DNA from: Batillaria attramentaria
Lineage: Eukaryota; Mollusca; Gastropoda; Batillariidae
DNA: 64,000 bases
NCBI GenBank assembly: GCA_018292915.2
Contig: JACVVK020000334.1
Location: 269,001 to 333,000, forward strand
Reading direction: 5' to 3'
In this document: one piece after another, positions 54,641-64,000 of the stretch
How positions within the stretch are numbered: position 1 is the first letter of the stretch
Layout: each line of letters opens with the position of its first letter
Notes under the pieces: model-generated
The model's database searches: none
Told to the model about the DNA's origin: nothing
What the model saw: the letters and a program-made list of their open reading frames with translations, nothing else
Position numbers and translations under genes: made by a program

Positions 54641-54799
54641 TCACTTTATCCTGACTACAAACTACACAACAATGATACCATGCAACAAACTGATCACTGC
54701 TTTGGGGTTACGGCAGACAAGTTGTCGTTCATGTTGATCTTTCTTCACGGATTGTTCTGTCGTTGTCAGCTGACGATGCGGGGGGAAAACAGTTCTAAA

Positions 54800-55045
54800 G
54801 TTACAATCTCTCTCTCTCTCTCTCTGACCGATTCGGAGACCCGTAAACTCTTCTTCAACCCCTATCAAAGTTCACATAGATTATGCTTCCACCGTGTGGG
54901 ATGCCTCGAGTGATGTCCACTTGAAGAGATTAAACTCTTTACATCGCAGAGCGGTAAAACTTATACTACCATTATGTTGTACGTTTTGAAAAATGGTTAC
55001 TGTAACCAACATCTTCTACCGTTGTTAAATAAAGCAACAAAGTCA

Positions 55046-55078
<33 letters not shown>
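54800..55078 (+). pseudogene. Internally deleted L2-like LINE 3' end
   Basis: Contains DSETRKLFFNPYQSSHR-like and HLKRLNSLHRRAVKL-like coding traces in different frames, then CCGTTG, AATAAAG and (TC)n. Confidence 0.5.
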
Positions 55079-55080
<2 letters not shown>

Positions 55081-55248
55081 ACACGTGGTTACATTCTCAA
55101 TCGTTGTCGATCATCATTGGTAAATTAGTCCTGTAGTGTCGGCATCGTTACTGTTGCTCTGTTGCTGTTGCTGGTGTTGTTGTTGTTCACAGTCTATACG
55201 GTGTCATGGCCGGTGTGGTCAGTGTTATTTGTTTCCATCACGCGGGAC

Positions 55249-56140
55249 ATCAAGTATCACCAGCTGGGTGCTACAGCGGGACATCAAGTATCACCAGCTG
55301 GGTGCTGCAGCGGGACATCACCTATCACCAGCTGGGTGCAACAGCGGGACATCACCTATCACCAGCTGGGTGCTACAGCGGGACATCAAGTGCACTCTGT
55401 CGCCCGCCTCCACATCATCGTCAGTGTTCCCGTCATCATCATCATACTGCGTCCTGCCCGGCAACCACACCACGATACGACGTTCTAAGCCGTGTAAGCC
55501 TGGGTGCTACAGCGGGACATCAAGTATCACCAGCTGGGTGCTGCAGCGGGACATCAAGTATCACCAGCTGGGTGCTGCAGCGGGACATCAAGTATCACCA
55601 GCTGGGTGCTGCAGCGGGACATCAAGTATCACCAGCTGGGTGCTGCAGCGGGACATCACCTATCACCAGCTGGGTGCTGCAGCGGGACATCAAGTATCAC
55701 CAGCTGGGTGCTACAGCGGGACATCAACTATCACCAGCTGGGTGCTGCGGCGGGACATCACCTATCACCAGCTGGGTGCTGCGGCGGGACATCACCTATC
55801 ACCAGCTGGGTGCTGCAGCGGGACATCACCTATCACCAGCTGGGTGCTACAGCGGGACATCACCTATCACCAGCTGGGTGCTGCAGCGGGACATCACCTA
55901 TCACCAGCTGGGTGCTGCAGCGGGACATCACCTATCACCAGCTGGGTGCTACAGCGGGACATCAACTATCACCAGCTGGGTGCTACAGCGGGACATCAAC
56001 TATCACCAGCTGGGTGCTACAGCGGGACATCAACTATCACCAGCTGGGTGCTACAGCGGGACATCAACTATCACCAGCTGGGTGCTACAGCGGGACATCA
56101 ACTATCACCAGCTGGGTGCTACAGCGGGACATCAAGTGCA
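55249..56140 (-). repeat. 34-bp minisatellite built from the helicase motif VI codons of copy C
   Basis: The unit is GGACATCA..TATCACCAGCTGGGTGCT.CAGC (34 bp, given in parts), in blocks of about 4 units (55250-55385) and 19 units (55505-56130). Between them lies a second copy of the neighbouring coding sequence (55388-55497 against 56131-56240). On the gene strand each unit spells MSRCSTQLVI, the motif VI of the helicase. Copy B has a single unit at about 26085-26117. Confidence 0.95.
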
Positions 56141-56530
56141 CTCTGTCGTCCGCCTCCACAACATCGTCAGTGTGCCCGTCATCATCATCATACTGCATCC
56201 TGCCCGGCAACCACACCACGATACGACGTTCTAAGCCGTGTACAGTTCCCAGTAATGCCACCTTCACTCTGTCACTGTCAGCCACCGCCACGTCACACAC
56301 GTCTCTCTCCCACCTCGCCACACCGTCACTCATCCATCCAATAACTCCCACCGGGAGGCCGGCAGAGCGAAGGCCGCGCACCACACCACTGGCTCGTGAC
56401 GTCACCTGACCTCTGACGTCTCTCGTCTCCTCACGAAGCTCTTCACTACGCGTCACCACGAGGACGTCACGGTACTGGAGACGCGGGGGACTGGTGGTTG
56501 TGCCGACACTGGTGGGGTTGATGTTGGCAC
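56085..56530 (-). CDS. Copy C exon 5: helicase motifs V and VI
   Basis: Acceptor gacggCAG at 56531-56533. Encodes YRDVLVVTRSEELREE, GLPVGVIG, LLGTVHGLERRIVVWLPG and HLMSRCSTQLVIV. The tail DVPL and its TAG come from the next minisatellite unit, replacing the HVPRDENK end of copy B. The reading then ends before the rest of the array. Confidence 0.75.
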
Positions 56531-59500
56531 CTGCCGTCAGACAACAACACACAAAGCACGGGCTGATCACGTGATATGCACGTGCATGACTCGTAACAAC
56601 CTTACTCACTGTGCACGGTCAGAAGACGGAATGATGTGGGTCCACGTATGATGAAAATGTACAGTGAGTAATGAAGATTTCTTATTTAATTCTGAGGAAA
56701 GTAGGGGGAAGGTGTTGGAGGGGGGGGGGGGCTTGTTTACTTGGTTGGTTGTCTTGTCTACTCTTTGGGCGAGAAAGGGATGGGAGGGTTAAACTTGATA
56801 AGGGGAGCGAAGCTGTTTATATTTTAATTATTAAATGTTTGGATATAAATAGTAATGCCAAGCTCTGTTGTTGTTGTTGTTGACGCAAACATTACCCGAC
56901 ATGTCCGACTGTCCGCACGTAGATTTCAATGTTAGATTGCTGTCGCTGTTGTTTTTGTCGTTGTTGATGATGATAATGACGATACATGAAAGGACAGCCA
57001 CAACACACACATACCCGTCACACCCACATGGAGGTCCTCCGTCAACACTCGCGCCACTATCGCTCCACATCTCCAGCACTCCACGGGCCATCGTCCGGTG
57101 TGGTCCGCGCCTTCATGACGTAAGCGGATGACCCGGGGCCCGTCACTGGGGGAAGGCGTGCCGCTGCCACTGTAGTTGTGGATGTCACTAGCCGTGCTGA
57201 CTCCCCTCGCCACTTCTCTAACAACAGCCGGACATGATCTTAGGGGCACCGTGAGCGGCTCGGCCTGTAGTTCTGTAGGGATGTTGATGTTGAACACACT
57301 AGCGGCCCAGAGAGAGAGGCGCGGTCCACAGGCTGCCAGCAGTTCTCTCACCAGTCTCTGCGTTGGCGGGCCGACATTCCTGTTACAGAGAATGGGGAGG
57401 GAGCCATGACACTTGTATGGAACACTGTCGTCTGCTGTTTGTGTGGAACTGTACATTATTGTTATGTACATTACCAGCAGTAGACAGCACTTCCCAAATA
57501 ACACGTACGAGTAACAAGCATTACGAGAGGGGAGATAAATCATGTTGTGTTTACAACGCCGATTGTGTCCCATGTCTAGTGTTGAGGGGAAACAGTTGTC
57601 TGGTCAGTCGATCACTGAAAGGAGCCAATCATCGATACTCGCTTCATTTCACAGGGAAAATACAAATCATGACGTCAGTGATCACGTGTCACGACTGATG
57701 TAGATAGCATCACGTATGGGTACACGATACGGCGTTTTGACTCTACAGAAAACAACATAATTATTGTGCCTCCATGGAAGACATTGAAAGAGATGTGAAA
57801 ACATAAAGAGCTGATTACCAGAATAACGTAACCACTATTGTAATACATGAGTTGCCGCTCGGATCAGGATGGAGATAATAGGGAAAATACAAGGGAGAGA
57901 ACCAGGTTGTGTGCGTCTCCAAGGTCGAACCACAGTGGTCGTTCTTTACACGACCAACCCATTCAAGATTATCACAGGATGGAGGGACGGGGGTGTTTGG
58001 GAGTTTAACGTCCTTTTCCACCACGTATGGCTGACATCACAGGCGGGCCAATGACAAAAAGGCCGCACAGCCGGGATTGGAACTCACGACCCGAGCATGT
58101 CAAGTCCCAGGCTCTACCATTTGACTATCCCGGCTCGCCAAGATTATCAAGTCAAGTGAAAGTCAAGTGAAAGTCAAGTGAAAGTGTTTATTTCATAACC
58201 ATGGGGGGGGGGGGGGGGGAGGGGGGGACATGAAACGAGACAATTAACATAGAAATCCAGCTCACCACACCGGCCAACATGCATCATGATCGCTCGCACA
58301 CAAGTTTTACAGGACAAGTGTAAAAGAGAATGTGAAATTAGCACTAACATTTATCCGGAGACTGTCACCAAGTTTTGTTGAGAAAGCAGCACGTGCTGCA
58401 GGAACAGACTGTTGTCATGACGACGCCACTATCACTCCATCAATAAACACTAGGCCATCGTCTTGTTTGTGAAAAAGACTTGATCAATAATGATTCATGT
58501 TTTGCTATGTCCACGTACCGTCCCTGTCACGGTATGGGAAACACAAGTGTAGCGTGACATTTCACCTCAATCTTGTCACCTGTCACACCTACACGTGCAG
58601 TACTGTAGTCACCTACCTGTCTGTAAACCTGGCCTCGTCTATCAGCACGTGAAGCTGTTGTCCCCGTGTTGTCGGCACCAGTGACTGAACTCTCTGACGC
58701 GCCGTCTCCACATCTCCAGGCCGCTGCAACAGGTCAAAGTGCAGGAAGTGCACGGCGGTGGCCACTTGTTGTGTTGTGGGGTCTGCCTGCAGGGTCATCA
58801 CCAGCTGCTGATGTATCAGGCGTGACGCCGCAAGGCTGGCAGGCCAGAGACTGAGTATAACCACAGGATGTCCCTGACGCGCCCCGACCAGCCCCTTCAC
58901 GACCAGCACTACAGTCTTGCCGGTGCCCGGGGGGCCGGTCAGACAGACGTTTGCTGGTGATCTGGTGAGCAGGTCGAGTTGCCTGGGGGTGAGGACGAGA
59001 AGCGCAAGTCGCCGGCCGAGTTCTGACACGGCCCCCCCCAGTGTCCGCACCTCCACGCGCGGGGGGATGACGCAGTGAACAAGGACTGTTGTTGCCGGGC
59101 CCACAAACCTGTCAACATACAGAACAGGTACACAAGTTGTTGTTGTTGTTGTTGTTGAATTATTATTGTTTCAATTGTTTACGGTATGTTTGTTCAGTGA
59201 AAGAAAAATGAAACTTTTGATAGAATGTTAATAACGACAACTATACTGTACATGTATAAGATAATGATGCATAGTAACAACAAACAACAACAACAACGAA
59301 ACTATTATTACTACCACTACTACTTTTACTACTACTACTACTATTACTACTAATACTTATTATTATTATTAAGCGTTGCACACTAATATGTCACTCGCCG
59401 TATCGACAAAATACTGTTGTTGTCGTTTTCAGTTTTAAAAATTGTCAACATTTAAATTGTGCACAGTTTGTTTGCTATCTAACTGGAAAATGAAATATTT

Positions 59501-62500
59501 CTGGTAAATGTTTACACCGAGAAAAAAAAAAACTATAGGAAGGAGGGTGGGTGGGTGTTTGGGGGTTTAACGTCCTTTTCCACCACATAGGGTGATATCA
59601 AAGACGGGGCAACGACGAAAATGCCAGCAGAAATATTTGGCCCCAGCCGGGATCGAACTCACGACCCGAGCATTAGAAGTCCATCGCTCTACCATTCGAC
59701 CACCCCATCTCCCCCTATAGGAAGGAACATTATTATTTTTTCAGATGAAAAATATTTATAATCATTATCATCATCATCATTATCATAGTCGTCGTCGTCG
59801 TCGTCATCATCGGGGAGCCGGGGTGGCCGAATGGTAGAGTGTTGGACTTCTAATGCTCGGGTCGTGAGTTCGTATCCCGGCTGGGGACAAATGTTTGTGC
59901 TGGCTTTTTCATCGTTGCCCCGTCTTTGCTATCATCCTTACGTGGTGGAAAAGGACGTTAAACCCCCAAACACCCACCCACCCACTCGTCATAATCATCA
60001 TCATCATCATCATCGTTGTATGAAGCGTTGCACACTGCTAGGCGTGTGTCCGTGTGGACAAAGTCCACTACAATGTGTGTAACTGTACAATGACAGTAAT
60101 CTGTAGTGAAGCATGTCTATACTTTGTACAGTCAACTCACTTCAAGTTTCCTGCTTCACCACAAACCAACTAACGCCTGGAATATTGTATGATACACTTC
60201 CTCACCTGCTGTAGTGAAGAATGTCTATACTTTGTACAGCCAACTCACTTCAAGTTTCCTGCTTCACCACAAACCAACTAACGCCTGGAATATTGTATGA
60301 TAGACTTCCTCACCTGCTGTAGTGAAGCATGTCTATACTTTGTACAGTCAACTCACTTCAAGTTTCCTGCTTCAACACAAACCAACTAACGCCCGGAATA
60401 TTGTATGATACATCATAGACTTCCTCAACTGCTGTAGTGAAGCATGTCTATACTTTGTACAGCCAACTCACTTCAAGTTTCCTGCTTCACCACAAACCCA
60501 CTAACGCCTGGACTATTGTATGATAGACTTCCTCACCTGCTGACAAGTGTTTGATACAGATCACGTGACATTGTGGGGTCCGTTCTACACGCCATGCGCT
60601 GTGTCCACCAACTGTCCAGTTTCCCGAGTACAGCGGCGTCCACGTGCCAGGGCGTGGTGCGGTCAGACATGACGTCACTACACACACACAGCGCCACGGC
60701 CGCTCTCACGTCTGGAGCACCCACACACCCACACACCCGCTGAAAAAGGGGAGCGTATTCATCGTCACGTGACAGTTTATACTCAAAAGCAAATGGCTGA
60801 TCGGGTGATGAGGTCAAAACGTAATAATGATAATTAAATAATAATAATAAACAGAATAATAATGATGATGATAAACAATAATATTGATAATAAAAAAATA
60901 ATAATAATGATAATTAAATAATAAAAAAAAGAGTATTGTATAGGAGCTTTACCCAATTTCTTAGCGTCAAAGCGCCGCGAACTGAACCCGACACGCACGC
61001 TCATGTGAATCACACGCATTCTCTCACACGCTGGACATGAACACATTAAATCACGTGATGCGAAGGGACAGCTCAGCAAATTAAGTTTCGAAATTTAGAA
61101 TTGCAATTATTTTCAAATTTTGTGTGCTGAACATTTTCAAATCAGAGGGGGAGGAAGCCGGAGTACCCAGAGAGAACCCCTGACGGTCAGCCCGAATGAA
61201 CGGTGTCATGTAAGAGAAGGAAAAATTATTGAGCGAATGTACTTCACCCGTGCATTTGACATTTGACAAGATTAACACAACAGGACTCTTGTCAGTGTGG
61301 TCATCATTTGCTTTGCGGCGAAGGCTGTGGCTGGCTGGTCTATTTATAGAAACTTTCACGGACATGTTAATACATGAATTTCATGTATTAAGAAAAGCAC
61401 GGCACTTTGAAAGGAAGCCGTGTTTCTGTAATACAGTGTATTGAAGTCTACACACACACAAAAAAAAAAAAAAAACAAAACAAAAAAAAAGCCCCCAAAA
61501 AACAAAACAACAACAACAACAAAACATGCACTTGGTATGTCGCTGTCTCCGCTGTATAAAAAGTATGGTGATAAATTGTGCAGACAAAATGAGTTTCTGA
61601 CCTGTGCCAGCTGACTGTCTCCATCCAACACGTGCTGTAGCTGCGTCCTGCTGATGTAGGGCAGGATCAGCGTTTTGCGGACACTCACTCCCGGCGCCAC
61701 GTCACTCAGCACGTGATTCACAACCTGCTCACACTTGTCCAGCTGTTTGACGGCCTTGGTGACCTTGTCAGCCACAGCTTTGTCTGTTGGGTTGTTGTCA
61801 TGGATACCCACTGACTTGATCTCCCCGAGCAGGACGCCGTATTTGCGGTGTATGACGATGACGTCAAAGTCGCCCTCTCGCTGTGTGGAGGGAAGATCCC
61901 CGGGTAGCGGGAACTGAGCAGCGTGGGTAGCATCCAGCTTGTTCAGGTAGTGAGTGAAGTCTAGTGACGACATCACAAACATGGCTTCCTGTCGCTGCTC
62001 TCCTAGCGTCTGTAGACAGTACAGCACGTGCTGTTGGGCGAAGTCGTCACGTGAGTCGGTTTCTTGTACGTTGATTGGCTGAGCAACTGGATGCTGCTCT
62101 CTGGTCCACAGACTGTGGTCCGTGTGTCGTATGTTGATTGGCTGGGTGATGGGGACGTATTCCCGTGTCCACATGCTGTATGCTGAGTGACCTGGTGTTA
62201 CATGAGACGTGTGTTGACCTGTTTCCCGTGTCCACATACTATGTGATGAGTGTTGTCTCATCGCGCTACGACTATTGCCTGAAGGTGAGACAAACGGAGG
62301 ACTGACAAATCCCGGTAAAGGTCGCAACACCAGGACTGGTTGCCCGGCAACAGTGTCTCTATCATACGGCACACGGTTCATGATGCAGGGCGGTACACAG
62401 TAAGTGCGGGTGTCAAGGTCACGGTATAGTGACGTCACCACGCGTCTCCACTCATTCTCCATAGTCTGTTGCGTAGTCACTAAGCCTGAGGTGGTGACTG

Positions 62501-63269
62501 GTGTGGAAGGTACTGGTGAGGTGGTGACTGGTGTAGTAGTTGCTGGTGAGGTGGTGACTGGTGTAGTAGGTACTGGTGAAGTGGTGACTGGTCTAGTAGT
62601 TACTGGTGAGGTGGTGACTGGTGTTGTAGTAGCTGGTGAGGTGGTGACTGGTGTAGTAGTAGCTGGTGAGATGGTGACTGGTGTAGTAGTTGCTGGTGAA
62701 GTGGTGACTGGTGTAGTAGTAGCTGGTGAAGTGGTGACGGGTGTAGTACTTGCTGGTGAAGTGGTGACAGGGGCGGTGTCTGCTGGTAATTTTGTGACTG
62801 ATGCGGTGACTGCTGGTGATGTTGTGACTGATGCGGTGACTGCTGGTGATGTGACTGATGTGGTGACTGCTGGTGATGGGACTGATGCGGTGACTGCTGG
62901 TAATGTTGTGACTGATGCGGTGACTGCTGGTGATGTTGTGACTGATGCGGTGACTGCTGGTGATGTTGTGACTGATGCGGTGACTGCTGGTAATGTTGTG
63001 ACTGATGCGGTGACTGCTGGTGATGATGTGACTGATGCGGTGACTGCTGGTGATGTTGTGACTGATGCGGTGACTGCTGGTGATGTGGTGACTGATGCGG
63101 TGACTGCTGGTGATGTGGTGATTGGGGTGGTGGATGCTGGTGAGATGGTGAAAAGGGCTGTAGCTGCTGGTGAGGTGGTGACTGGGGAGCGGAGTGACGT
63201 GGAGCTGGTGACCGTGACAGGGTGAGTGTTCCCTGGTCCAGGATCTGATGTTGGAGGTCTTTCCGACAT
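56085..63269 (-). CDS. Copy C: NERD-like nuclease / SF1 helicase fusion gene, complete spliced frame
   Basis: Five exons: 61602-63269, 60537-60739, 58617-59108, 57015-57424 and 56085-56530. Together they total 3219 bases, an uninterrupted 1072-residue protein. Residues ~20-270 are Thr/Ser/Pro repeats. Residues ~400-556 form a NERD-like PD-(D/E)XK domain with D469, E483 and K485. Then Walker A GPPGTGKT (682-689), Walker B LIDE (D781, E782), motif IV-like LRSCP (849-853), motif V-like TVHGLE (1020-1025) and motif VI-like MSRCSTQL (1058-1065). No signal peptide or membrane segment is seen, so an intracellular protein is likely. The fusion suggests nucleic-acid unwinding coupled to cleavage. The function and the defence idea are inference. 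Confidence 0.8.
57015..57424 (-). CDS. Copy C exon 4: helicase middle region
   Basis: A 410-bp exon from acceptor acgacAG to donor G/GTATGT, entering in phase 2 and leaving in phase 1. Encodes TQRLVRELLAACGPRLSLWA, TVPLRSCPAVVREVARGV and WPVECWRCG. The acceptor has a weak pyrimidine tract, so the exact start is less certain than the other borders. Confidence 0.7.
57987..58139 (-). repeat. tRNA-derived SINE in intron 3 of copy C
   Basis: Same SINE and same position as 30009-30162 in copy B. The whole 57430-58610 intron aligns with the intron of copy B apart from the B-specific insertions. Confidence 0.75.
58617..59108 (-). CDS. Copy C exon 3: SF1 ATPase Walker A and B
   Basis: 492 bp from acceptor gttgaCAG to donor AG/GTAGGT. 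Encodes VGPATTVLVHCVIPPRVEV, LTPRQLDLLTRSPANV, GPPGTGKTVVLVVKGLVG, LAASRLIHQQLVMTLQ and LHVLIDEARF. The Q before the Walker A by about 15 residues (PRQLDLL) fits a Q-motif position. Confidence 0.85.
59545..59714 (-). repeat. tRNA-derived SINE with 12-bp target duplication, specific to copy C
   Basis: CTATAGGAAGGA occurs at 59533-59544 and 59715-59726 around the SINE. Copy B has the site once and unoccupied near 36603. The head has an anticodon-loop sequence ending TCTAA-like and a B-box. Confidence 0.85.
59812..59986 (+). repeat. tRNA-Arg(TCT)-derived SINE, plus strand
   Basis: Head GGTGGCCGAATGGTAGAGTG, loop ACTTCTAAT and the GGACGTTAAACCCCC end. Inserted in a (TCA)n tract and facing the previous SINE head to head. 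Absent from copy B. Confidence 0.8.
60100..60536 (-). repeat. 108-bp minisatellite, four units, in intron 2 of copy C
   Basis: Units start at 60104, 60212, 60320 and 60434 and abut exon 2. This is the short counterpart of the 18-unit array of copy B. Confidence 0.9.
60537..60739 (-). CDS. Copy C exon 2
   Basis: 203 bp from acceptor cccctttttCAG to donor AG/GTGAGG, linking the nuclease and helicase parts. Encodes VCGCVGAPDVRAAVALCVCS and DSWWTQRMACRTDPTMSRDL. The frame is open upstream of this acceptor as far as about 60817, so a longer exon using an earlier AG is possible. No known domain. Confidence 0.7.
60830..61215 (-). repeat. SINE/L2-tail repeat in intron 1 of copy C
   Basis: Almost the same as 1-375, including the (AAT)n tail. 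The tRNA head is lacking, as in copy A. Confidence 0.65.
61602..63269 (-). CDS. Copy C exon 1: Thr/Ser/Pro-rich N-terminus plus NERD-like nuclease domain
   Basis: 1668 bp, 556 codons, from MSERPPTSDPGPG to donor CAG/GTCAGA. About 25 ten-residue repeats make up residues 20-270 in two flavours (SPAVTASVTT, then SPATTTPVTT). After a conserved block (ENEWRRVVTSLYRDLDTRTY) and a linker with HSMWTRE/YSMWTRE/HSLWTRE repeats comes the nuclease-like domain with GDFDVIVI and GEIKSVG. The tract could be extended and glycosylatable, but there is no secretion signal. Confidence 0.8.
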
Positions 63270-63276
63270 TTTGTCA

Positions 63277-63464
63277 CGAACTCTTCCCGGTCACGGAGTC
63301 ACAATTTGGCTATTGCCATGTGACGGACCCAGACACTGTGACCACGTTGTGCACTGTCTGTGATAAAGTATAAAGGTTTACAGTCACAGACTGAGTGACA
63401 AAGTCACGTGGACAAAGATCTCAGCTCCCAACAAAAAGCTTTCCGAAGTGTGAAAAAAATTTAC
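63277..63464. promoter_or_regulatory. Upstream region of copy C
   Basis: Aligns with 41546-41720 (copy B) and with the start of the copy A upstream region, and includes GTCACGTGG near 63401. No TATA box on the gene strand was identified. Confidence 0.4.
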
Positions 63465-64000
63465 AGAGTCGACCGTGCAAGCACAGTCAACTCTGTCACA
63501 GTTGCAGATTTCACGCTGTGTCCAGAAACCGCGACAAAACCGTGCTGAAAATCTTCCAACGCTTCCTGTCGGGGTCCGCCCACGCTACTGTGCACATCTC
63601 CGTGACGTGGGCATCCGTCCGTGCAGTGGTTATCACAGCAGCCGTGACCGAGTCAGTACAGTCCGCAGTGATCCCCATACAAGTCGTGTCACTTTTGAAT
63701 TTGGTCAGTGTCGCTGGTGTGCGAGCTGAAATGTTTACGCAAGAAACAAAATTGCGTTCAAACACGTGTACTTACCGGTAGTAGCATAGCTAGCGCATGT
63801 CCGACATCGTTCAATCTAAACTGACGTATCCGCGGCGTGGTCACATAATGAGCCGGGTTGCACGGGGATGTGCACAGTAGCGTGGACGGACCCCGACAGG
63901 AAGTGGGGGCAGTTTTTTGGCACGGTTTTGTCGGTGTTTTTGGACACTGTGTGAACTCTGCAACTGTGACAGAGTTGACTGTGATTGCACGGTCGACTCT
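63465..64000. mobile_element. TIR element with long inverted ends, reaching the window edge
   Basis: AGAGTCGACCGTGCAA at 63465 is inverted at 64000 (ttgcacggtcgactct). Pairing continues for about 140 bp, including ACAGTCAACTCTGTCACAGT and CTTCCTGTCGGGGTCCG. The internal ~230 bp has short frames with no assignable product. The target duplication cannot be judged because the element ends at the edge. Confidence 0.75.

Noticed and set aside
55136..56409. Three long overlapping plus-strand frames (402, 342 and 301 codons)
   Set aside because: They are the three readings of one 34-bp tandem repeat that happens to lack stops. The real gene is on the other strand.
62404..63225. A 273-codon plus-strand Val/Thr/Gly-rich frame, with similar ones at 1571-2062 and 41087-41494
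   Set aside because: These are antisense readings of the Thr/Pro coding repeat of exon 1.

Overview
The window looks like animal nuclear DNA, most likely from a marine lophotrochozoan such as a mollusc. That assignment is inference from style: introns with GT/AG borders, tRNA-derived SINEs, RTE-, L2-, Rex1- and Tx1-like LINEs, a Ty3/gypsy element, many small TIR elements, and heavy (AC)n, (TC)n and poly-G/C microsatellites. No species marker was seen.

The host content is one gene family in three head-to-tail copies on the minus strand. Copy A (exon 1 at 763-2106) runs off the left edge. Copy B spans 26059-41538 and copy C spans 56085-63269. Exon by exon, copies B and C share the same five-exon structure with the same splice phases. 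Exon 1 carries a long Thr/Ser/Pro-rich repeat tract followed by a NERD-like PD-(D/E)XK nuclease motif set. Exons 3 to 5 carry a superfamily-1 helicase-like ATPase (GPPGTGKT, LIDE, LRSCP, TVHGLE, MSRCSTQL). Copy C reads as an uninterrupted 1072-residue protein when spliced. Copy B differs by one extra T in a T run near the end of exon 1, which breaks its frame.

Between and inside these genes lie transposable elements. Copy A to copy B (2.2-25.9 kb) holds a near-intact gypsy element with ~2.65 kb LTRs (3145-14235) and a recognisable -1 frameshift signal, a Tx1-like remnant, a small TTAA-flanked hairpin element, an L2-like remnant and a full-length RTE-like LINE with a target duplication. The introns of copy B are swollen by a Rex1-like fragment, a Tigger-like TIR element (28862-29900), an unclassified 3008-bp TIR element with its own spliced Thr/His-rich ORF (30396-33403), a second nearly identical RTE copy, and an 18-unit 108-bp minisatellite. 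Copy C lacks these insertions, so it supplies empty-site controls. Copy B to copy C (41.7-55.1 kb) holds L2-like LINE pieces, a TTAA-flanked Kolobok-like element with a THAP remnant nested in one of them, SINEs, and two diverged copies of an unidentified segment pair.

The most interesting candidate system is the tandem nuclease-helicase fusion family. Its repeats are evolving fast in three places: the coding Thr/Pro tract, a 108-bp intronic array whose every unit repeats the exon 2 splice donor, and in copy C a 34-bp array made from the helicase motif VI codons themselves. The biological role is unknown. A nucleic-acid-processing or defence function is only an inference from the domain pairing and the tandem, repeat-rich evolution.
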